A stretch of DNA of 64,000 nt from Vicia villosa (taxonomy: Eukaryota; Streptophyta; Magnoliopsida; Fabales; Fabaceae): NCBI RefSeq assembly GCF_029867415.1, contig NW_026705398.1, positions 558,001 through 622,000 on the forward strand, given 5' to 3'. Both the position numbers and the translations under genes were made by a program. Numbering within the stretch: the stretch's first letter is position 1; each line of letters starts with the position of its first letter. This document shows positions 57,485 through 64,000 of the stretch, one piece after another. The notes beneath the pieces are model-generated. The model was not told where the DNA came from, made no database searches, and worked only from the letters and a program-made list of their open reading frames with translations.

Positions 57485-57721
57485 TGAAGTTCTGATGAGA
57501 AGCAAGGTTACCAATTCTTAACAACTCTGAACGAAAATAAACTTGCTGAAACGCTGTTCAAATCTAAACTCAGAATCTTCATCTTCATCAAAGCTCACTA
57601 CATTGCTGTTGTAATATCTTAGTGAGATTAAGCTTAAACGTTAAGAGAAATATCACAGTTGTGATTATCGCTTTTAAGAAGCATTTGTAATACTCTTAGA
57701 ATTACATTAAGTTGTAAGGAA

Positions 57722-57895
57722 CTAGAGTGATCGTGTTGATCAGAATACTCTAGAGAAGTCTTAGGAGTGAACTAAGCCTAGAGTGATCGTGTTGATCAGT
57801 AGACTCTAGAAAAGTCTTAGAGGGTATCTAAGCAGTTGTTCCTGGAGTGATCAGTGTGTGATCAGAAGACTCTGGAAGACTTAGTTGCGGACTAA
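57722..57895 (+). repeat. three tandem units in the SIRE LTR (about 56-64 bp)
   Basis: CTAGAGTGATCGTGTTGATC starts at 57722 and 57778; a diverged unit CTGGAGTGATCAGTGTGTGA starts at 57842. Each unit ends in 'ctctagagaagtcttag'-type sequence. They lie in the transcribed part of the LTR. Confidence 0.8.
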
Positions 57896-58095
57896 GTGGA
57901 AAACCATTGTAATCCGTGCGATTAGTGGATTAAATCCTCAGGTTGAGGTAAATCATCTCTGCGGGGGTGGACTGGAGTAGCTTCGTTAACAGCGAACCAG
58001 GATAAAAATAATTGTGCAATTTATTTTTATCGTCCAAGATTTAAAGTCACACTTATTCAATCCCCCCCTTTCTAAGTGTTTTTCTATCCTTCAAT

Positions 58096-58107
58096 TGGCA
58101 TCAGAGC
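58096..58107 (+). other. primer binding site of the SIRE element
   Basis: TGGCATCAGAGC two bases after the LTR end; one mismatch (C for T at position 4) from the usual TGGTATCAGAGC of initiator tRNA-Met. Confidence 0.8.
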
Positions 58108-58179
58108 GCCGGTTCTAAGGTGCAAGCACTTAACCGTGTTTAGAAAAGATTCAGGAAGAGAAAAACGCTTCAGTAAAAG

Positions 58180-60099
58180 ATGGTTGATGAAAGTGAAAAG
58201 TCTACACCTACACCTGCATCTACATCTGGCTCTGCTGAGCAATACAACGGTAACAATGGTTATACTAGACCGCCGGTATTTGATGGTGAAAACTTTGAAT
58301 ACTGGAAAGATAAACTGGAAAGTTACTTTCTGGGTCTAGATGGTGATCTATGGGATCTTCTGATGGATGGTTACAAACATCCAGTAAATGCCAGTGGCGT
58401 AAAGCTGTCAAGGCAAGAAATGAATGATGATCAGAAGAAGCTTTTCAGGAATCATCATAAATGTAGAACTGTTTTGCTGAATGCTATCTCTCATGCTGAG
58501 TATGAGAAGATATCTAACAGGGAAACGGCCTATGACATATATGAGTCCTTGAAAATGACTCATGAAGGAAATGCTCAAGTCAAGGAGACTAAAGCTCTAG
58601 CTTTAATCCAGAAGTATGAAGCCTTCAAGATGGAGGATGATGAAGACATTGAAAAGATGTTTTCAAGATTTCAAACTCTTACTGCTGGATTGAGAGTTCT
58701 TGACAAGGGATACACCAAGGCTGATCACGTAAAGAAGATCATCAGAAGCTTACCCAGAAGATGGGGTCCTATGGTGACTGCATTCAAGATTGCAAAGAAT
58801 CTGAATGAAGTTTCTCTGGAAGAGCTTATCAGCGCCTTGAGAAGTCATGAAATAGAGCTGGACGCAAATGAGCCTCAAAAGAAAGGTAAATCTATTGCAT
58901 TAAAATCTAATATCAAGAAATGCACTAACGCTTTTCAGGCCAAAGAAGAAGATCCTGAAGAATCAGAATCTGAAGAAGAAGATGAACTGTCCATGATTTC
59001 CAGAAGGGTAAATCAACTCTGGAAGAGCAAGCAAAGGAAGTTCAGAGGCTTCAGAAGTTCAAAGAAATTTGAACGTGGAGAATCTTCTGATGACAGAAGA
59101 TTTGACAAGAAGAAAGTCATGTGCTATGAATGCAATGAGCCTGGACACTACAAGAACGAATGTCCAAATCTTCAGAAGGAAAGTCCCAAGAAAAAGTTTC
59201 ATAAGAAGAAAGGTCTTATGGCAACCTGGGATGAGTCAGAAGATGATTCTGAAGACGAGCAGGCTAACTGTGCGCTGATGGCGACAGAGGATGACGGATC
59301 AGAATCTACATCAGAATCAGATTCTGAAGAGGTATTTTCTGAACTTACTAGAGATGAGTTAGTTTCCGGTCTAACTGAACTTCTGGAACTCAAGTCTCAA
59401 ATTAGTCTCAAATACAAAAAGCTGAAAAAGCAATTTGAATTTGAAACAAAGAAGCTTGAGTTGGAAAATTCTGAATTAAAAGAAAAACTTTTAAAATTAT
59501 CCAATAATGTTGGATCTCCTTCTAATTCAGAAAAATCCACTCCTAGTCTAAACCATATTCTGAAAGAATATGATTTAAGTTTCAGGAAGTTCTTATCTAG
59601 AAGTATTGGCAGAAGTCAGCTAGCTTCTATGATATATGCTGTGTCTGGAAACAAAAGAGTTGGCATTGGTTATGAGGGTGAAACCCCATACAAACTTGAA
59701 CCTGTTGATGAAATGAAACTCACATACAAGCCATTGTATGATCAGTTCAAGTATGGCCACTCTCATGATATTAGGCACACTTCACATGCACAAAGTTTTC
59801 ACATAACACACACCAAGAAGCATGTGACACAACCTAGGAAATATCATGAAACTCATATTAAAAATTATCATGCTGTTCCTCCTATTGCTTATAATGTCAA
59901 ACCCAAGTTCAATCAGAACTTGAGAAAATCTAACAAGAAAGGACCCAAGAAAATGTGGGTACCTAAGGATAAGATTATTCCTATTGCAGATATCCTTGGC
60001 TGCAAGAAGGACAAAGCACAACATGTCATGGTACCTGGACTCTGGATGCTCACGACACATAACAGGAAGAAGGTCTATGTTCCAAGACCTGGTGCTTAA
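58180..60099 (+). CDS. SIRE gag (639 aa frame)
   Basis: Starts at ATG 58180 (MVDESEKSTPTP), 72 nt after the PBS. The N-terminal gag domain has PPVFDGENFEYWKDKLESYF and IIRSLPRRWGPMVTAFK. A zinc knuckle CYECNEPGHYKNEC (C-x2-C-x4-H-x4-C, 59122-59163) follows. Next come an acidic Ser-rich stretch and a coiled coil of about 60 residues (LKSQISLKYKKLKKQFEFE), as usual for SIRE gag. The frame runs on to 60099, but pol (protease onward) is in the +1 frame, so the last 25-30 codons after about 60020 are probably not genuine. Gag makes the particle and binds RNA. Confidence 0.9.
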   Translation: MVDESEKSTPTPASTSGSAEQYNGNNGYTRPPVFDGENFEYWKDKLESYFLGLDGDLWDLLMDGYKHPVNASGVKLSRQEMNDDQKKLFRNHHKCRTVLLNAISHAEYEKISNRETAYDIYESLKMTHEGNAQVKETKALALIQKYEAFKMEDDEDIEKMFSRFQTLTAGLRVLDKGYTKADHVKKIIRSLPRRWGPMVTAFKIAKNLNEVSLEELISALRSHEIELDANEPQKKGKSIALKSNIKKCTNAFQAKEEDPEESESEEEDELSMISRRVNQLWKSKQRKFRGFRSSKKFERGESSDDRRFDKKKVMCYECNEPGHYKNECPNLQKESPKKKFHKKKGLMATWDESEDDSEDEQANCALMATEDDGSESTSESDSEEVFSELTRDELVSGLTELLELKSQISLKYKKLKKQFEFETKKLELENSELKEKLLKLSNNVGSPSNSEKSTPSLNHILKEYDLSFRKFLSRSIGRSQLASMIYAVSGNKRVGIGYEGETPYKLEPVDEMKLTYKPLYDQFKYGHSHDIRHTSHAQSFHITHTKKHVTQPRKYHETHIKNYHAVPPIAYNVKPKFNQNLRKSNKKGPKKMWVPKDKIIPIADILGCKKDKAQHVMVPGLWMLTTHNRKKVYVPRPGA

Positions 60100-63000
60100 G
60101 TCTGGAGGAGAAGTCAAGTTTGGAGGAGATCAGAAGGGCAAGATAATTGGCTCTGGAACTATAAAGTCTGGTAACTCTCCTTCCATTTCTAATGTACTTC
60201 TTGTAGAAGGATTAACTCATAACCTCTTATCTATCAGTCAATTAAGTGACAATGGTTATGATATAATCTTCAATCAAAAGTCTTGCAAGGCTGTAAATCA
60301 GAAGGATGGCTCAATCCTATTTACAGGCAAGAGGAAGAACAACATTTATAAGACAGATCTGCAAGATCTTATGAGTCAGAAGGTGACTTGTCTTATGTCT
60401 GTTTCTGAAGAGCAGTGGGTCTGGCACAGGAGATTAGGTCATGCTAGTTTGAGAAAGATCTCTCAGATTAACAAACTGAATCTTGTCAGAGGACTCCCTA
60501 ATCTGAAATTCAAATCAGATGCTCTTTGTGAAGCATGTCAGAAGGGCAAGTTCTCCAAACCTGCATTCAAGTCTAAGAATGTTGTTTCTACCTCAAGGCC
60601 ATTAGAACTCTTGCACATTGATCTGTTTGGACCAGTCAAAACAGCATCTGTCAGAGGAAAGAAATATGGATTAGTCATCGTAGATGATTATAGTCGCTGG
60701 ACGTGGGTAAAATTCTTGAAACACAAGGATGAGACTCATTCAGTGTTCTTTGATTTCTGCATTCAGATTCAATCTGAAAAAGAGTGTAAAATCATAAAGG
60801 TCAGAAGTGATCATGGTGGTGAATTTGAGAACAGATCCTTTGAAGAGTTCTTCAAAGAAAATGGTATTGCCCATGATTTCTCTTGTCCTAGAACTCCACA
60901 GCAAAATGGGGTTGTAGAACGAAAGAATAGGACTCTGCAAGAAATGGCCAGAACCATGATCAATGAAACCAATATGGCTAAGCATTTCTGGGCAGAAGCA
61001 ATAAACATTGCATGCTATATTCAGAATAGAATCTCTATCAGACCTATTCTAAATAAGACTCCCTATGAATTGTGGAAGAATAGAAAGCCCAACATTTCAT
61101 ATTTCCATCCTTTTGGATGTGTATGCTTTATTCTGAACACTAAAGATTATCTTGGTAAGTTTGATTCCAAAGCACAGAAATGTTTCCTTCTTGGATATTC
61201 TGAACGCTCAAAAGGCTACAGAGTATACAATACTGAAACATTGATTGTAGAAGAATCAATCAATATCAGGTTTGATGATAAGCTTGGTTCTGAAAAACCA
61301 AAGCAGTTTGATAATTTTGCAGGTTATGATATTGACATATCAGAAGTTGTTGAGCCAAGAAGCAACGCATCAGAAGCAGAGCTTCTCAGAAGCAAAGAAT
61401 CTGAAGATCAAGTATCAGCTTCTCTGGAGGATCTAAGTATGTCTGAAGAACCATCTGTCAGAAGATCATCCAGACTCATCTCTGGTCATTCAGAAGATGT
61501 CATTCTTGGAAAGAAGGATGATCCAATCAGAACAAGAGCATTCCTTAAGAACAATGCAGACTGTCAATTAGGTCTTGTATCTTTGATCGAGCCAACTTCT
61601 GTTGATCATGCTCTAGAAGATCCAGACTGGATAATTGCTATGCAAGAAGAACTGAATCAGTTCACAAGGAATGATGTTTGGGACCTTGTTCCTAGACCAG
61701 ATGGATTCAATATAATTGGTACAAAATGGGTCTTCAGAAACAAGCTCAGTGAGAAAGGTGAGGTGGTAAGGAACAAAGCCAGATTGGTGGCTCAGGGTTA
61801 TAGTCAGCAAGAAGGGATTGATTATACAGAAACCTTTGCACCAGTGGCCAGGTTAGAATCTATTCGTCTATTAATTTCATTTGCCACTCAACATAACATC
61901 ACTCTCTATCAGATGGATGTTAAGAGTGCCTTCTTAAATGGTTATATAGATGAAGAAGTTTATGTCCATCAACCTCCTGGTTTTGAAGACTCTATGTCTC
62001 CGAATCATGTGTTTAAACTAAAGAAATCATTATATGGATTGAAGCAAGCTCCCAGAGCTTGGTATGAACGCTTAAGTTCTTTCCTTCTGGATAATGGTTT
62101 CACTAGAGGAAAAGTGGACACTACTCTCTTTTGTAAAACCTTTAAAAGGGATATTTTAATTTGTCAAATATATGTAGATGATATTATTTTTGGAACATCT
62201 AATGCTACACTTGGAAAGGAGTTTGCTAAGTCTATGCAGGCTGAGTTTGAAATGAGCATGATGGGAGAACTCAAGTATTTCCTTGGAATACAAATAAATC
62301 AAACATCAGAAGGAATGTATGTTCATCAAACCAAGTATGTGAAGGAACTTCTGAAGAAGTTCAATCTTCTAGACTGCAAAGAAGCCAAAACTCCTATGCA
62401 TCCAACATGCATCCTAGGTAAGGATGAGGTAAGTAAGAAGGTAGATCAGAAGTTATACAGAGGTATGATTGGATCTCTTCTATATCTGACTGCTTCTAGA
62501 CCTGACATTCTGTTCAGTGTTTGTTTGTGTGCTAGATTCCAATCAGATCCTAGAGAATCTCATTTAACTGCTGTTAAGAGAATTCTAAGGTATCTGAAAG
62601 GTACTACTAATGTTGGTTTAGTTTACAGAAAATCTAACGAATACAACTTAGTAGGATTCTGTGATGCTGATTATGCTGGAGACAGAATTGAAAGAAAAAG
62701 TACTTCAGGAAGTTGCCAATTTCTTGGAAGTCATTTGATCTCTTGGTATAGCAAGAAGCAAGCAACTATTGCTCTATCAACAACAGAAGCAGAATATGCC
62801 GCTGCTGCTGGCTGTAGTACACAGATGCTCTGGATGAAGAGTCAGTTGGAAGATTATCAGATATTTGAGAGTAACATTCCTATATTCTGTGATAATACTT
62901 CTGCTATATGTTTATCTAAGAATCCTATTCTTCATTCAAAAGCTAAACATATTGAGATTAAACATCATTTCATAAGGGACTATGTTCAGAAGGGTGTTAT

Positions 63001-63118
63001 ATCTTTAAACTTTGTTGATACAGACCATCAATGGGCTGATATCTTTACAAAACCCCTGGCTGAAGATAGGTTTAAGTTCATTCTGAAGAACATCAGTATG
63101 GATTTATGCCCAGAATGA
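60023..63118 (+). CDS. SIRE pol: protease, integrase, RT, RNase H
   Basis: The frame is open from 59984; the protease begins at the ATG 60023 with YLDSGCSRHITG (Asp-Ser-Gly at 60038-60046). Integrase follows: HRRLGHASLRK and CEACQKGKFS zinc finger, then LHIDLFGPV, RSDHGGEFEN and QQNGVVERKNRTL (D, D, E). RT carries QMDVKSAFLNGYIDEEVYVH and the catalytic YVDD (62171-62182). RNase H has DADYAGDRIERKSTSG and STTEAEYAAA, ending at MDLCPE. All domains are present without a stop, about 1,030 codons. Pol is in the +1 frame relative to gag; either a single-base change or a programmed shift joins them. Confidence 0.92.
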   Translation: MSWYLDSGCSRHITGRRSMFQDLVLKSGGEVKFGGDQKGKIIGSGTIKSGNSPSISNVLLVEGLTHNLLSISQLSDNGYDIIFNQKSCKAVNQKDGSILFTGKRKNNIYKTDLQDLMSQKVTCLMSVSEEQWVWHRRLGHASLRKISQINKLNLVRGLPNLKFKSDALCEACQKGKFSKPAFKSKNVVSTSRPLELLHIDLFGPVKTASVRGKKYGLVIVDDYSRWTWVKFLKHKDETHSVFFDFCIQIQSEKECKIIKVRSDHGGEFENRSFEEFFKENGIAHDFSCPRTPQQNGVVERKNRTLQEMARTMINETNMAKHFWAEAINIACYIQNRISIRPILNKTPYELWKNRKPNISYFHPFGCVCFILNTKDYLGKFDSKAQKCFLLGYSERSKGYRVYNTETLIVEESINIRFDDKLGSEKPKQFDNFAGYDIDISEVVEPRSNASEAELLRSKESEDQVSASLEDLSMSEEPSVRRSSRLISGHSEDVILGKKDDPIRTRAFLKNNADCQLGLVSLIEPTSVDHALEDPDWIIAMQEELNQFTRNDVWDLVPRPDGFNIIGTKWVFRNKLSEKGEVVRNKARLVAQGYSQQEGIDYTETFAPVARLESIRLLISFATQHNITLYQMDVKSAFLNGYIDEEVYVHQPPGFEDSMSPNHVFKLKKSLYGLKQAPRAWYERLSSFLLDNGFTRGKVDTTLFCKTFKRDILICQIYVDDIIFGTSNATLGKEFAKSMQAEFEMSMMGELKYFLGIQINQTSEGMYVHQTKYVKELLKKFNLLDCKEAKTPMHPTCILGKDEVSKKVDQKLYRGMIGSLLYLTASRPDILFSVCLCARFQSDPRESHLTAVKRILRYLKGTTNVGLVYRKSNEYNLVGFCDADYAGDRIERKSTSGSCQFLGSHLISWYSKKQATIALSTTEAEYAAAAGCSTQMLWMKSQLEDYQIFESNIPIFCDNTSAICLSKNPILHSKAKHIEIKHHFIRDYVQKGVISLNFVDTDHQWADIFTKPLAEDRFKFILKNISMDLCPE

Positions 63119-64000
63119 GAAGATGAGAAGTTCTTATGTATGAGTAACTTCTGAAATGAACATGGATTATTTTTTATATATCAGAAGTTCTGATTAAAAT
63201 CTTTTAGAAATTATGATTCGGTTATTACTAACGTTTCATTGTCTAAGTTGATTCAGAACCTCTTTTAAAGCAAAACAGCTGTTACGTTTTTATCTCGGGA
63301 TGGTAAACCTGTCGTTACTATTCATGGATAAACGTGCGTGCAGTTGAAGGGACACCGACCATAGGTAACTGTGCTAGTCACCTCATTTGTCTTTATTATC
63401 TCTCCTCACGTCACGTAACATTAAATGCTTTTCATCATTCGTTTCATTTTATTTTCCTTTTAAATACTCTTCAAACTCTTCTCTTTCCCTCTCATCTCTC
63501 TCTATCTCTTTGCTTTTCTTCATCAAGTTTTTTTTTTTTCTCTCTCTTCCGTTTTCGTCTCTTGCTTAAAAAAAAAAAAACCTAGCTCAAACCCAGCGTT
63601 CACCCTAAGCCTGTTGAAGCTCCATGACTCAAAGGCGACAGATCTCTGTGCATCTCGGGATGGCTCTTCTAATACCGCTCAAGTCAGACTCTTCTTTGAT
63701 GTTGTTATCAACTTTCATCCAAAGACAGAAGACTTTCTTGAGTTATGGGAGGAGGTTAAGAATGATATTCTTGACTTCTATGTTGAGGGAAAGCCCCGTT
63801 TGCAACATTAGCTCTCTGTCTGTGAACTGTCCCTCACTTCCTCCTTGGTTCTGGGATCTCTCCTACAGTGGAGGTTTCAGTCTGGAAGACAAGAAGTCCT
63901 CCGGGATTTTTGATGGGTTGACACAGAGCGTGTCTAGCTAGGGTTCTGTTTTTTAATTTTTGTAGTGATTTCCTCCTTGCAAATTCTTTTTTGTATTTGC
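63119..64000 (+). other. SIRE region after pol: candidate promoter and unrecognised reading frames
   Basis: Some SIRE elements carry an extra ORF after pol. Here TTTTAAATACT (63457-63467) could be a TATA-like site. It is followed by a CT-rich leader (63470-63550), an A12 tract (about 63569-63580) and an ATG at 63624. Two overlapping frames follow: 63624-63941, and one without an ATG ending at 63811 (NFHPKTEDFLELWEEVKND looks coding). A single indel may have broken one ORF. I do not recognise either product. No PPT or LTR is reached before the window ends. Confidence 0.4.

Larger units (their letters stand above)
56893..58093 (+). mobile_element. SIRE 5' LTR (1,201 bp)
   Basis: Starts TGTTAGAACAAGATTTG and ends CTATCCTTCA. 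A TATA box (TATAAATA) lies at 57477-57484, so the R region begins near 57510. Upstream U3 is rich in TCAGAAG and TCAGAAC words. A three-unit repeat lies at 57722-57895. Confidence 0.85.
56893..64000 (+). mobile_element. SIRE/Maximus-type Ty1-copia element (runs off the right edge)
   Basis: Has the 5' LTR, PBS, gag, pol (protease, integrase, RT, RNase H) and a long region after pol. Gag and pol are each open. Copia gene order (integrase before RT) and the long gag with an extra coiled-coil region fit SIRE. The 3' LTR lies beyond the window. The heptamer TCAGAAG recurs at least 28 times across the element. Confidence 0.9.

Overview
The window is nuclear DNA of a legume, most likely tribe Fabeae (pea, vetch, lentil or grass-pea group). 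It consists almost entirely of nested LTR retrotransposons. Evidence for this lineage: Ogre-type (Ty3/gypsy, Tat clade) elements with about 6 kb LTRs, a tRNA-Arg-type primer site, an extra ORF upstream of gag and a candidate intron between protease and RT; a Cyclops/Athila-like element; Tekay/chromovirus-type elements with 2.4-2.5 kb LTRs; and a SIRE/Maximus-type Ty1/copia element. I see no host gene, no functional tRNA or rRNA, and no bacterial or organellar feature. Clade names come from recognising motifs by eye, not from a database search.

Layout. 1-5881 (minus): 3' part of Ogre element A (3' LTR cut by the window edge, long 3' UTR with a tandem array, integrase, aRNase H, RT), cut at 5881. 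5882-17497 (minus): Athila/Cyclops-like element with 3' LTR, two paralogous ATHILA-type ORFs downstream of integrase, and gag-pol with many nonsense codons; its 5' end is lost. 17498-25128 (plus): non-coding LTR element with Tekay-like LTRs; its left LTR is truncated or chimeric. 25129-27098: AT-rich tandem repeat (about 740 and 655 bp units). 27099-27940 and 33955-about 34995 (plus): one Tekay-like LTR split by a 6,014 bp Ogre solo LTR (27941-33954, minus, TSD CATTA). About 34996-56892 (minus): Ogre element B, well preserved but lacking its 3' LTR. It is interrupted inside pol by Tekay element C (38333-45851, plus, TSD AGACG, two 2,530 bp LTRs that look identical). 56893-64000 (plus): SIRE element inserted in the 5' LTR of Ogre B, with an open gag and an open pol; it runs off the right edge.

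How the parts relate. Ogre B shows a full Ogre plan: tRNA-Arg-type PBS, ORF1, gag, protease, a candidate 328 bp intron whose removal joins protease and RT in frame, RT/RNase H/aRNase H and integrase. Its pol frame is in register on both sides of the Tekay C insertion. Tekay C is itself coding-defective although its LTRs look new, so it was probably mobilised in trans. Relative order: satellite, then Tekay LTR, then Ogre solo LTR; and Ogre B, then Tekay C and SIRE.

Most interesting signals: (i) regularly spaced 12-16 bp palindromes, different in sequence, clustered inside LTRs of unrelated families; (ii) the heptamer TCAGAAG, at least 28 times on the plus strand of the SIRE element, in all three codon phases; (iii) two tRNA-like A-box/B-box modules inside the transcribed part of the Ogre LTR; (iv) a duplicated ATHILA-type ORF, one copy with its own TATA box; (v) an in-frame loss of the conventional RNase H in Ogre A; (vi) a conserved dyad in each unit of the satellite-like array.
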